The notes beneath the pieces are model-generated. The model worked only from the letters and a program-made list of their open reading frames with translations. It ran no database searches and was not told the origin of the DNA. A stretch of DNA of 51,144 nt from Gamarada debralockiae (taxonomy: Eukaryota; Ascomycota; Leotiomycetes; Helotiales; Hyphodiscaceae), in assembly GCA_002803225.1 (NCBI GenBank), contig NXFV01001484.1, positions 1 through 51,144 of the forward strand, written 5' to 3'. Shown one piece after another: positions 32,646 through 43,390 of this stretch (the first letter of the stretch is position 1; each line of letters opens with the position of its first letter). The position numbers and the translations under genes are program-made.

Positions 32646-33771
32646 TATCTGAAATTGGTTTTCACATGTACAAATAGCAAATTCTGGGCAGTTTTTGTTG
32701 TAAGCATGGTAGAAGGGATGTTATAGAGGGAAGAAACTATGCGTCAAGCAGAGCAGTCGACATGAAATGTATAGATACTGAAAAGAAGATGAAAGCAACA
32801 ACGATAAGGTTCTCGACAACGACAATGAGTACCGACGACGATAACTCCGCAACTATTGGCGAATCCAAAAGTTAGGGAGTGTTTAGAGATAATTCATTGA
32901 AGATTTAAGAAGATATGAGACCTGTCCTTCTGTAACGTAAAGCCCAATGGCCATCAATTGCATTTCCATTGACAGAACTTGAGGTTGGCAGCTCTGGACC
33001 CTCGACCCCTCGATCTTCTCCTTCATTCCTTGGCAGCAGTGGAGGAGGAGCTGCTATCGAAAAGGAGGATTATGGATAAGACGTCGAAAAACTACAGACT
33101 GAGCGCTGGGGTTTTTCATGGGAGGCAGTTCTAGATGGCCCGAAGACAGTTTCAAGAAAGTCTCGGCGCCGCCGCCACCCTGCGAAATACCGTACTCGTA
33201 GAGACAACTAAAAACATGGGTTGTGTGTATCATAAATTGACACCAGTCTAGGATCCTTCCCGGGAGGCGCATGCAGAAACAATTGTTTTTAAGCGTCGAA
33301 TAAGCAATGCTTAGAAAGAAGCTAGGACAGATTTGCCATTTTAGAGGGTGACTCGACGAGATGACAGGCGATATGGATTGCACAATCATCTGAAGGATTG
33401 AGATCCCATGCATTGTAATGTGTTCAGGATGTGTTGCGAATTGCATAAGCTATGGAAAACTTGGCAGGACATATTTCCAAGTGGCGTCGCGAAGCCAGCA
33501 AGTTGCAGCGCGGAACTGTTCCGTCTCGGGTCGGGTACGGCTCCGGATATGGGTGTACGGGAAAGTAGTTAATTTTCTTCCCGCCAGGTTGACATCTTTT
33601 CTCTCCCGGCGCCCTTCGATTACATCTTCACTGTCAATTCTAAGCAGGAAGTGTCGATATGCACGTCCGTCATACTGTATATGTGGTATAAAATAAATAG
33701 ATTTGTCTCTTCTCTCTTTCTAAGATCCAAAGGCTCCAGTCGCACATCCCCCCACTTTCAACCGAGCAAAC
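32646..33771. other. Intergenic DNA between NLR and decarboxylase
   Basis: 3' flank of the NLR and promoter of the decarboxylase. The 60 bp before 33772 are pyrimidine-rich. A minus-strand open stretch at 33054-33446 has no family signal. Confidence 0.5.
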
Positions 33772-35447
33772 ATGGATTCGAAGCAGTTCAGGGAGGCTGC
33801 TGCTTCAGCAATTGACGAAAGTATGGTTAGTTCGTTTCTCTGCGATAATTGGTGCTAACGCAGGCAGTCGTCAACTACTACGACACGATCGAAGGCCGAC
33901 GCGTCGTCTCCAATGTCGAGCCCGGATACTTGAAGAAAATCCTCCCGGCAGGACCACCAGAGGAAGGGGAATCGTGGGCAGACATACAGAAGGACGTTGA
34001 GGCAAAGATAATGCCAGGTTTGACTCATTGGTAAGTATGGCCATCTTTCAGTCAACCGTGGCTAACAATGCCTAGGCAATCGCCCAACTTCATGGCCTTC
34101 TTCCCCGCATCCTCCTCTTACCCCGGCATGCTGGGAGAGCTGTACTCTGCCGCATTCACAGCACCAGCATTCAACTGGATATGCTCCCCCGCCGTCACCG
34201 AACTCGAAACCGTCGTTCTCGACTGGCTTGCGAAGCTCTTAAACCTCCCAGAGTGCTACCTCTCCTCTACACATGGTGGCGGTGTCATTCAAGGCTCAGC
34301 CTCGGAAGCAATTGTTACGGTTATGGTTGCAGCACGCGATAAATACCTCCGCGAAACTACATCCCACTTATCGGGCCTCGAACTCGAAGACGCGATCGCA
34401 CATAAGAGGAGTAAAATGGTAGCCTTGGGGAGTGAGATGTCACACAGTTCCACACAAAAGGCGGCACAAATAGCCGGAGTAAGGTTTCGATCTATTCCGG
34501 TCTCGAGGGAGAACAATTTTGCTCTGACGGGAAAGGATCTGGAGGAGGTGCTGTTACAGTGCAAAGCGCAAGGATTGGAGCCATTCTACCTAACGACCAC
34601 ATTGGGAACTACGGCAACATGCGCAATCGATGACTTTGGCTCAATTGCATCCACTCTATCGAAGCATGCACCTCCCAACGTGCCTGGAGAGATCTGGGTA
34701 CATGTGGACGCGGCATATGCTGGAGCGGCTCTCGTCTGTCCTGAGTACCAACATCTGACCGCTTCATTTGAGCATTTCCACTCCTTCGATATGAATATGC
34801 ACAAGTGGCTACTCACCAACTTCGACGCGTCGTGTCTCTATGTCCGCAGGAGGAAGGATCTCATTGATGCCTTATCCATCACACCCAGTTATTTGCGCAA
34901 TGAGTTTTCCGAGAGCGGCTTGGTGACTGATTATCGGGATTGGCAGATCCCTCTAGGAAGGAGATTCAGAAGCCTGAAGATCTGGTTTGTGCTGCGCACG
35001 TATGGTGTTAAGGGACTGCAGGAGCACGTCAGGAAACACATAAAGCTTGGAGAAGTCTTTGCAGGATTGGTGAAATCACGAAATGATCTCTTTGAGATCA
35101 TGACTGGACCAAGTTTTGCGCTTACGGTTTTCAGCGTCGTTCCCGAGGTTGCCGGCAAGGCTGAGCAGGATAAGATCACCAAGGACGTTTATGAACTTGT
35201 TAACAAGAGAGGAGAGATCTACATCACATCGAGCGTCATTGGGGGCGCGTATGCAATTCGGGTAGTCAGCGCGAATCCGCTGGCAGAAGAACGGAACATT
35301 CGGAAGGCCTTTGAGATTTTGGTCGAGACGACGGAGGAAGTCAGGGACGGGAGAGCCAGCAAATGGGTTGGAAATGGCCCAATTGTCAATGGAAAAGGAG
35401 AGAGTGTTGGAGAAGTCGCGGTTATCAATGAGAATGGAGTTGCATAA
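33772..35447 (+). CDS. Aromatic-L-amino-acid decarboxylase (PLP-dependent, group II)
   Basis: Three exons, 33772-33820, 33868-34030 and 34076-35447, give 527 aa. The protein follows the DDC/TDC family: IVNYYDTIEGRRVVSNVEPG, QSPNFMAFFPASSSYPG, and the PLP motif NMHKWLLTNFDAS with the Schiff-base Lys at K314. HVDAAYAG supplies the Asp that contacts the PLP ring. It should decarboxylate aromatic amino acids such as tryptophan, tyrosine or DOPA to amines and CO2 in the cytosol. Length is slightly over the usual 480-500. The NMHKW variant in place of NPHKW occurs in fungal members. The second intron splits the HWQSPN motif, which fixes it. Confidence 0.92.
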
Positions 35448-36930
35448 TAGAAGAAGAAAGACAGGGTTCCTTTCGCGAGTAAGGACAACCTTGAAAGGAG
35501 CGTGTCAGACTTCTTCACTATGATTCTGACATTGTTGATCATCTAGAAGAATGATAGACATTCCGGAGTTGGGTCTAGAAGTCGATTAATTCATACTCGT
35601 ATCAAAATTCGATTGGGTCAGTGCTTTGCATGGAGGACGTCCGCTTACCGGATTACCGCACAGCCTCACAGCAAGAACGACGATATTATTTCCGCGGATC
35701 TGAGATCGCCATGGTTTTATTTTCCGATACATCTAATCGTCAGATCTAAAGCAGGTAATCGTCCGCGTGGTCACTCCAGGTCTTTCGGGGAAATCTAAAG
35801 CTTTTCAAAGCATCTGCCATGCTCTCACGAAATTCTTATCACTCTTATCACACCTCAGCGCACTCGTTTTGTCATCTCTTGGCATCAAGCAATATCTATG
35901 AGTAACAATCTCCACCGACGAAGCCTTTGGCTAAGACGCGATAAAGTCGAGACGCCTGCGATACACAAAAACTCGGCTTGCAGAAATGCACCCTGCGCTC
36001 GCCTCCGTTTACAGCTGAGTGGCAGGGGTTCGCAAGCGAAAGATAAGAAAGCGAGAAACAAGCTCTGTGGGGTATAGACCGAGCTCCCACTCGACAAGTC
36101 ACCAACACGATCAAGCATTATGCCAAGTGACTTGTCGCCGTTGGCCCGCCCGCAAAAGACGATAAAAAAGAAATTCTAGTTTTGTAGCTGCAGTTCATGG
36201 TAGCTGCATGGGGGCTGAGATATCTTAGACCACATCAGCCCGTCGAATCTTCCTTTATCTCTGACGAGGCATTCGCGGCCCAACTTTTGTACGAATCGAA
36301 ATACCTTTCGAGACAAACCACGCGAGACCGGTGCAAGTGCTGCGCTCCCTGTCTCTATCTCCCCACATGCCAAGCGTGCAGGAGCCAGCTGCAAATGCAG
36401 CACATTCAACCTTTCCTTCTGTGGCGTGCAGAGGCAGGGTAAGGGCATAGATAAGTGAGATGTCCTGTGATTCGCTCACCCTCGATGAGATACCCTTTCT
36501 ATCCATTTTTATTCTTCCATCTCGGCTCTTTCCATGCAACCAGCCTTCCTGCCCTCGTCCAGCGGCTCCTGGGGGTCTGACTTCCAAATCTCCTCCGATA
36601 ACATCCAGGCAGCTCATTTGTGTGTTGCATGAACTCCCTCCCATACGCGTGGGAATATGGGCTCACAATTAGACCCTCTCATTCGGTACCGATATGGCTC
36701 GGAGCGTCCAGATCTCGCATCCCTAGTCATGTTCCCGCGGGATACCTTGGCGTCTCGGACCCTGCGAACAAAAGAAACGATAGGGATTTTTGGAGCATGG
36801 GGAGCTCTCCCGGTAGTCGGAACTTATATGAAGCTCCAAGTCTCTGCATAGTCTCGAGCTTCCCTCCTAAGTTCGTTGTCTCGGACCACTACTCTTCTCT
36901 TCTCAAGTCATCATCCTTTAGCTGGACACG
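35448..36930. promoter_or_regulatory. Long 5' region of the ammonium transporter gene
   Basis: Nearly 1.5 kb without a supported gene. It includes a CT-rich stretch at 36480-36600 and 36885-36930, typical before highly expressed fungal genes, and a set of GATA sites listed separately. Short frames on both strands show no protein family. Confidence 0.5.
36042..36601. promoter_or_regulatory. Five GATAA sites upstream of the ammonium transporter
   Basis: GATAAG at 36042 and 36450, GATAA at 36161 and 36597, and TTATCT (the complement) at 36255. GATA factors of the AreA/NIT2 type bind such sites and switch on ammonium transporters when preferred nitrogen runs out. Binding here is inferred from sequence and from the downstream gene. 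Confidence 0.5.
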
Positions 36931-38445
36931 ATGGTTAATGCAACGGAACTCATGACTCCAGAATGGCTCGATACCGGCAACAATGCGTGGCAGTTGACCG
37001 CAGCCTCCTTCGTTGCTCTCCAGAGCGTACCAGGTCTCGTGGTTCTCTATGCAGGCTGGGTCAAACACAAGTGGGCGATCAACTCGGCGTTCATGGCTTT
37101 CTACGGTTTTAGCTGTGTTCTCGTTTGCTGGGTGCTTTGGGCATACAAGATGGGGTTCGGAGAATACTGGCTACCGTTCGTGGGAAAACCTGGACCGGCC
37201 GTTGAAATAGGCTACCAGTTGGGACAATCTTGCCTCCCCAGTGCGGGTCTCTGTCAGAACTTCCCACAATCTACAATGGTCTACTTCCAGTTTGTCTTCG
37301 CCGCTATCACACTCGTCCTGATTGCAGGTTCTTATCTCTGCCGGATGAACTTCTACGCCTGGATGCTGTTTGTGCCTCTCTGGTTGACGTTCTCTTATAC
37401 CGTCGGCGCATACTCACTTTGGGGAGGCGGCTACCTCGCCAAGATGGGTGTCCTGGACTACTCTGGAGGATACGTAATTCATCTTTCTGCTGGAACTGCA
37501 GGGTTCGTTGGAGCATGGTGGATCGGACCTCGTATCGACGAAGATCTCGAGGACAACCAGCCTAACAACATATTAGCGATGCTAGTCGGCGCCGGCATTC
37601 TCTGGATTGGCTGGAACGGTTTCAACGGAGGTGATCCATATGCCGCAAGCCCCGATGCAGGTGTTGCCGTTCTCAATACTAATTTGTGCACCGCATTCAG
37701 CTCTCTTATCTGGGTGGGCATGGACCTGATATACTTCCGCAAGCCTTCTGTCATTGGTGCGATCCAGGGTATGATTACAGGTCTCGTTGCAATCACCCCA
37801 GCAGCAGGTTTCGTTGCTGGTTGGGGAGCCATCTGTCTTGGTCTTGGCTCCGGCACTATTCCCTGGGTTAGTATGAACATCGCGGGTCGCAAACTGAGCT
37901 TCTTTGCTCACGTCGACGATACGCTCGAGGTCTTTCACACTCATTTCGTCGGTGCCCTGGTTGGCGGTATTGGAACCGGTATCTTCGCCACAGTCGATGG
38001 TATTGCTGCCTTCGGCGATACCAACCCAGGCGGCGCCATCGATGGTAACGGCAAACAAGTCTGGCTCCAAATCGTTGGCGGTCTCTTTATCATCGGCTGG
38101 AACATCGTCTGGACTTCACTCATCATGTGCTTCATCAAGTACGTCTGCCGCGTTCCACTTCGCATGACGCAAGAGCAGATGGAGGTCGGTGATTATGCCA
38201 TCCATGGTGAGGAGCCGTATACTTTCGCGCATTACAACGTCAAGCATGAACTGCATCCTCTAATGCGTAAACGCACAACGAGGAACAGGACCGATGAGGA
38301 GCACAGCCGGAGTGGTGTATTAGTGGGCAAAGATCCTTCTGCGACGGTCGAGAGACAGGTTTCGTCTGGTGATTCGATCCATTCGGTTAAACCTGTCGAA
38401 AAGTCAGCCGGTGTTACTTCGGGAGCGAAGCCGTTGGATTCTTAA
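36931..38445 (+). CDS. Ammonium transporter (Amt/Mep family)
   Basis: A single exon codes for 504 aa with about 11 hydrophobic segments, the Amt/Mep topology. The pore signature DYSGGYVIHLSAG holds D177 and the first twin histidine, H184. The second is H338 in VFHTHFVGALVGG. Having both histidines makes it more like Mep2/Amt than Mep1/Mep3, which lost the first one. The cytosolic C-terminal tail from about 410 starts YVCRVPLRMTQEQMEVGDYA, containing the conserved VGDYA-type control segment, and ends Ser/Thr-rich. It imports ammonium at the plasma membrane. Confidence 0.95.
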   Translation: MVNATELMTPEWLDTGNNAWQLTAASFVALQSVPGLVVLYAGWVKHKWAINSAFMAFYGFSCVLVCWVLWAYKMGFGEYWLPFVGKPGPAVEIGYQLGQSCLPSAGLCQNFPQSTMVYFQFVFAAITLVLIAGSYLCRMNFYAWMLFVPLWLTFSYTVGAYSLWGGGYLAKMGVLDYSGGYVIHLSAGTAGFVGAWWIGPRIDEDLEDNQPNNILAMLVGAGILWIGWNGFNGGDPYAASPDAGVAVLNTNLCTAFSSLIWVGMDLIYFRKPSVIGAIQGMITGLVAITPAAGFVAGWGAICLGLGSGTIPWVSMNIAGRKLSFFAHVDDTLEVFHTHFVGALVGGIGTGIFATVDGIAAFGDTNPGGAIDGNGKQVWLQIVGGLFIIGWNIVWTSLIMCFIKYVCRVPLRMTQEQMEVGDYAIHGEEPYTFAHYNVKHELHPLMRKRTTRNRTDEEHSRSGVLVGKDPSATVERQVSSGDSIHSVKPVEKSAGVTSGAKPLDS

Positions 38446-38874
38446 ATGTGCGGTTGTAGGAGTTGGTGGAGACGGGTGTTCAGTTCTAGTTTCTAGATTC
38501 TAGTTGCTTGCATGGAGGACATTGGACATTGATATCGAATCTCTTTGTAGCTGCATATATTTCTATTTAAATCTTTCTCGGCACTTTTTAAGTCTTTCGC
38601 TGTGCCGGACCAAAGAGCTTGTGCTCTGAACTTTCCCTAATAGCACATCTCACCCACCAAAGTTCCTGTAGTTACGGAAAGACACTGAAAATTTAGCGAG
38701 CCCATGCTGAATCTACCAAGTGCCTCGATCTTGGTGGGGTAAAGTGACCCCTAATCCTCGAAGAACTGCATCATCACACAAATCCTACCCGTGGCTGTCG
38801 TGATAATTCAAAATTGGACGCATCTTTCAGAATCTCGACATTTTCTGACAAGCCCTCAGCTTCAAAGACGTTCT
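38446..38874. other. Spacer between convergent genes
   Basis: 3' flanks of the ammonium transporter and of the Zn2Cys6 gene. Nothing is recognised. Confidence 0.5.
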
Positions 38875-40439
38875 CTAAAATTCGTTCTGTACCATCTGCA
38901 ATGGCCAAGCTATCCAAGGTTTCCATCCTTCTTCAAGAATATTCTTCACCTCAAATATGATCTGTTCAGCCGCTCCTTTAATATACCAAAACTTTTCGCA
39001 CTTTTTCAACAAAACGCAAAGGTGAGCCAAGATGACCAGTGCCACCGGTTTCAGTGAACTTAGAAGCTCTAGAAACTCCGCCGGGACCACTTCAACCCAA
39101 ATGAATATCGCAAACTTCACGCCTAGAATCTCTCCAGGCTGGTATGGTATGGCGAAAGTTTGGCGCAAGAGGAGTAAAGACTCGCAGTAGATATCCAACT
39201 CATGGTGCTCTTCGGGGCTTGTGATCTCCAAATCCTCAATCTCAACTCCAAGGGCAGCGAGCTGGAAATCTTCGGGACTGAGAGAAACATCAACAGTTTC
39301 TGGGAGGCCGCGGAATATAAATTTCAGAGGACCATCTGCAATCCAGTCTTTAGCCAGGGCAACAATGCCTCTTGCCTCGCGAAGAAGGTAGAGCCATTCT
39401 GGAACGCGGGTCGCGGAACACAGGCCGGCAAAGAGAATGCTTCCAGGAGGGTGCGGGGAGGCGAATGCATATGCGGTCGTCAGATGTCCGAACGCAAGGA
39501 TTGCATGACAATTTTCTGACGTCATTCGATGGCCGATGTCTTCGACGAGATATCGATACGAAGGCAGGGCCAGGTTTTGATGATGGGCAGCAATTGCAAG
39601 ATAGTGCTCTTTCTTTGCAGGGAACAATCGTGCTAATTGAAGCGCCGATACAGCCAGCAGACCGCGCATCAAAAAAGGTTGCTTTAATCCCATGCGGGGG
39701 AGCTCATCCCGCCACATGATATCATCTCCAGGCCGGTGGCCAAAGCCAGTGTAGGCTGAAAGTGTCCATTGATGCATCAATTCCAGATCTGAAGTGTTCA
39801 ACTCTGTGGTATTGCGATCGATGTCTTTGGGAGCCTCTCGTGGAGGATGTCTCCCAGGTGCACCAATTTCAGACCGGGATGTTCTTGAGGATTCGCTTGT
39901 CGAGTTTGGATAGATACATTCTTCCGAGTATCTTTCGCAACGCGAGCACTGAGGCTTTCGTTCATCGCACTATTAGAAGTCAGCTGAAAATATTGCAAAA
40001 TGATGTTATTGAAATACCTTTATCCTGCGACTTTTACATGCAAAGCAGCCTGCAATAAAGTCAGCATCTCAAATCATTGGATGCTGGTGGAGTGAACTGT
40101 GGAAGACGACCATGGCTTGGTGTCTTCAGGGCAAAACTCAAAACAAATATATACGCAGACTACATCACTACACCATCCACCTAAATGACTGATTGAACTA
40201 TGAAAGAAGTTGCACCTTCGTGACAATTTGATTTTCCGGGCAGATTTCGACAGTAGAAATCAGAATGAGGTCGACGAGTGAGTCAGCTGTACTCGGCAAA
40301 CAAACGCAGCCCATGTTCTTTCCCAACGTAGAAGCCAACCAGTGCTCACTTGACTGAAGAGATCTGAGAGAGGATATCTGAAAGTCATACCCGTGCGGAC
40401 CTTGTTGTGAGGTTTTATTGAAGACGTCCTCCCTGTCAT
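38875..40439 (-). CDS. Zn2Cys6 transcription factor (sterol-regulator-like)
   Basis: Three exons, 40439-40391, 40049-40018 and 39969-38875, give 391 aa. Only this joining yields the DNA-binding domain KVRTGCFACKSRRIKCDERK, with cysteines 18, 21, 28, 35, 38 and 45 in the C-x2-C-x6-C-x6-C-x2-C-x6-C pattern. The second exon is just 32 bp. The C-terminal 290 residues (LELMHQWTLSAYTGFGHRPG, LPRMGLKQPFLMRGLLAVSA) match the short fungal factors related to the sterol regulator Upc2. Targets are unknown. The first intron, about 341 bp, is far longer than others here. The long intron could hide a further small exon, but the present frame closes exactly. Confidence 0.82.
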
Positions 40440-40652
40440 GATCAATTTGCGGGGTTCAGTTAGAGTTCGGAAGAGGGTTCAAGATTCTTTGTGGCGAAGC
40501 AGGATGACAAACGCTCACAAGAAAACACGTGACAGCACGGGGTGCGGATAGCCGTAGCGCAGGAAATCACCAATCAATTACAGTTTATATAACCCCCAGC
40601 CTAGGCTACAGACAATTTGGGGCGCCATCCAGACAAGATCAAACTCTAATTA
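40440..40652. other. Short spacer between the Zn2Cys6 gene start and the FAD-monooxygenase relic
   Basis: Contains the Zn2Cys6 gene promoter. No other feature is seen. Confidence 0.45.
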
Positions 40653-41985
40653 TTACAATGATTCTTTCATCAATTTGACCGCAGCTTCATTCTGAGCGAG
40701 CAAGTCACGGTTCAAGATCCAGCGCATGCGGGTGTCCAGTCGCACTTTCATTTTCTCCACGCCGACGCCAATTCCAGGTGCTTTCAAACCGAGCAGTTCT
40801 CCCGATTCTCTGCTCGTCGTCACGACTTTCTGACTTCGGGGTCTGCGGACCTCGTCAAATACTGCGAAAACGTTGGGGATCTGGGCAGGATCTTTGATCC
40901 GGTAGCTTGAACAGCTCCTTGTCCCTGTTTGTTCTCAGTTTTTGATCGGAATAGGAATTCTTTTTAGAGCTTACGTAGAACCGAGCTACGGAGTATACAG
41001 TATCGCCAACCATAACTACTTTACCCTTGTTATAATCGTCTTATTTATTCCTGGACCATTCCTTCACACGACATACTGCAATGATTCGGTCTGCTGTTGG
41101 TCCCCAATTGCTCATCATCTCTCGCAGTCTGCCGCCGTTGGAGGGGACAATCCATTTCTCCTGTTCCAGGTCCGCGCAGCATCATGGAGTTCTGAGCATA
41201 TTCATCACCGAGTTTCTCAACCGCCCTGTCCATAAGTACAAGTCCTCTGTATGTGGCAGATTCTGCGAAGACAACCCCTGATGTAGGGTGGTTCTCGCCG
41301 AGGATATGTTTTCTGACCTTGCTATGTATACCATCTGCACCAATGACTGCATCGACCGTTGCTTGACTGCCGTCCTTAAATGTGATACGAAGCGTCTCCC
41401 CCACCTCTTCAATTTTCACGAGTCGCTTGCCAAAGTGGGCTCGCAGAGCTGGGATTGGCTTGACCAGTTCCTCCACGAATCGCGCACGAGGAACGTACTG
41501 CATTCCAGTGCGGTTCTTCTGAGAAGTGATTGTCTTTCCCACATCGGGACCCCACCCCTATTGTTACCCCTTTGTTAGCCGACTCCACTCTTTGAAGATT
41601 GGTCTCGAACAACATACCATCACATTCTCGGTATAATTGTTTACATGCGAAGACCACAAATTCGGTGTTGCATGTCTGTTGAACGCTGCTTTGCATTAGG
41701 CTGATAAGTTCCAAAGCTCGCTGTGCGTTGGGTCTGACTGTGATACCCGCACCGATTTCACTTGAATGAGGGAGCCGACCCGTAAATCTGGACGTCGATG
41801 TGTGAATACTTGAGCAGGCCACTGCAGCAAAATTGGTTAGCGACAAAAGACTCTGACTGGGGGAAACTGAAGGGGGCAGCAGATATCGTGAGTGACAGCC
41901 CACAAATTCTTCCACCGATAACAGCAACGCTGTAGGTCGCCGGCACAGCACTGATGGACTCGTTGTCGATGGGAATGCTAGACAT
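40653..41985 (-). pseudogene. FAD-dependent monooxygenase (salicylate-hydroxylase type), wrecked
   Basis: From 41985 the relic starts MSSIPIDNESISAV and VAVIGGRICGLSLTI, where the Rossmann GxGxxG has one Gly changed to Arg. An intron-like insert ending CTGCAG follows but has no GT donor. The next pieces are in different frames: LLKYSHIDVQIYGSAPSF, EIGAGITVRPNAQRALEL, ATPNLWSSHVNNYTENVM, then a good stretch with VDAVIGADGIHSKVR and TYRGLVLMDR (41542-41170). A deletion then leads to WIVPSNGGRLREMMSNWG, a degraded GKVVMVGDTVYSV where GDAAHA is expected, and the C-terminus VFAVFDEVRRPRSQKVVTTS ending at 40653. Multiple frameshifts, a lost FAD motif and a missing middle segment make activity impossible. 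Confidence 0.82.
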
Positions 41986-42557
41986 TCTGAATTATAAAAT
42001 GGCCTGCTGAGGGTATTTAAGGTGTCCAAATATGAGTGTTCTGCTGAGTGGAATCTGAGTTGTTGACTCTGGAGTGGTTGCTCTGCTCACTCTCGAGGAG
42101 CTCGAGACTTCTTTATACACTTCATTTTTTCCCTTTTGAGCCCCGACGGTTATAACATTCCGAATCATCATCGCGACTTGGAAAACTGTCATGAAAATCT
42201 TCGAACTCTCTTCTCGTGCATGCTCTCCCTCGTCAGCAGATGCTAGTGCGATTATCTGCGCGAAATGCCTAGCGGTCTCCCGCATGTTTCAGGGTCCCGA
42301 TTTGCCGGTGGAAGGTTGACTTAGCGGGTGGTCGGCAAGATAGAACGCAAGTAATTGCCGCAAGAAAGTTCACCGCAACCGATTGCTTGACTTCGGGTTC
42401 GGAACGAGGGAGGGACCGAGGAGAGAAATAGACATTTCGGGACCCTGCACTCACTAGCGAAGCGCAGAGCTACTACCTAGTGCTACTCGAGCAAGGCAAA
42501 ATTCACGAGCTGTTTGCCTTATCAAGCTTGTAGTAAAGTGAAAATAGCATTTGGTCT
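41986..42557. other. 5' flank of the monooxygenase relic
   Basis: No gene is supported. A minus-strand open stretch at 41992-42285 lacks family signal. The sequence becomes AT-rich after 42500. Confidence 0.4.
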
Positions 42558-42604
42558 AACGTCTGTCCCTGCGTCCCGAGACGCACTGTGTCACGAGACA
42601 AATT
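42558..42604 (+). repeat. Dispersed terminal-like repeat, copy A
   Basis: Begins AACGTCTGTCCCTGCGTCCC and runs to GAGACAAATT. About 40 of its 46 bases match copy C at 49691-49736 on the other strand, and it also resembles copy B at 43113. Confidence 0.75.
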
Positions 42605-43112
42605 CATAGTTTTGGAATTACAAAATTTTTCTTAATAAGTCTACGAAGTTGTTATTAATATGTTACTTTCTTTAACTATTTCTCCTTAAGGAGACCACTT
42701 AGCAATAAGGAAAAGACTGTGGTTGATTATACTGTCGATCGTTTCAATCACGCCACTAATCGCCGCTTCGGCCGTTTCCCCCTGCTTAATCGCGACTATT
42801 AAAGTCTCTTCAAAATTCGGAGCACTTGGGGGAAGGTTCTATGAAGGAAGAATATGGCTCCAAGTTTTAAAGACACTTAAAGAGGAAAATAATGCAGTCA
42901 GGGAGTTACTCCGGCGTGAGGAGAGGGGCATAAACGCCACGTATTTTAGCTTCAGGATTTAGTGCTTATTAGCGTCATTGACATACATTAGCCCGATCAA
43001 GTTATACCGTATAATTAAAGCCTCAGGCGCCAGGAGTCAGCTGTGGCTGAGGTTGGGAAGAAACCTTTCCTAAGGCTGTCAGGCACAATGTTTTTTTGAA
43101 TGGTCCGACATT
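42605..43112. other. AT-rich DNA between repeat copies A and B
   Basis: The plus-strand open frame at 42723-42962 has no recognised family. It is probably transposon-derived. Confidence 0.35.
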
Positions 43113-43390
43113 AACGTCCATCCCTGCGTAGCGAGAAACCCACCGTACCGAGAAAAATGATAGGCACTTTGACTTTAAGCATCTTAAAATTTGCACGCAC
43201 GTCGCAACCTCTAATTTTTTTTATATAAGTCGTATCCGTAGCTACTCCCAAACACTCTGAACCCCTCCTATAAAAAAATTACGTCTGCATCGCGGCCCTC
43301 GCGCCCGATTTGCGGAAAGTCTACCTTTATAATAAAAATAGTGGTTTTTTATTATAGCTCCACCATCGAGCTCTTATTACTCCTAATACT
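43113..43390 (+). repeat. Dispersed repeat, copy B (about 280 bp)
   Basis: Begins AACGTCCATCCCTGCGTAGC. Reading on, it aligns with the minus strand of 49736 down to about 49450, including CTCCCAAACACTC against CTCCCGAACACTC and GCATCGCG-type stretches. Differences are mostly transitions, as expected after RIP. Confidence 0.65.

Noticed and set aside
33054..33446. Minus-strand 130-codon frame between the NLR and the decarboxylase
   Set aside because: No recognisable motif or splice partner; likely chance.
42723..42962. Plus-strand 79-codon frame in AT-rich DNA
   Set aside because: No transposase or other family could be recognised; lies between repeat copies and is probably noncoding.
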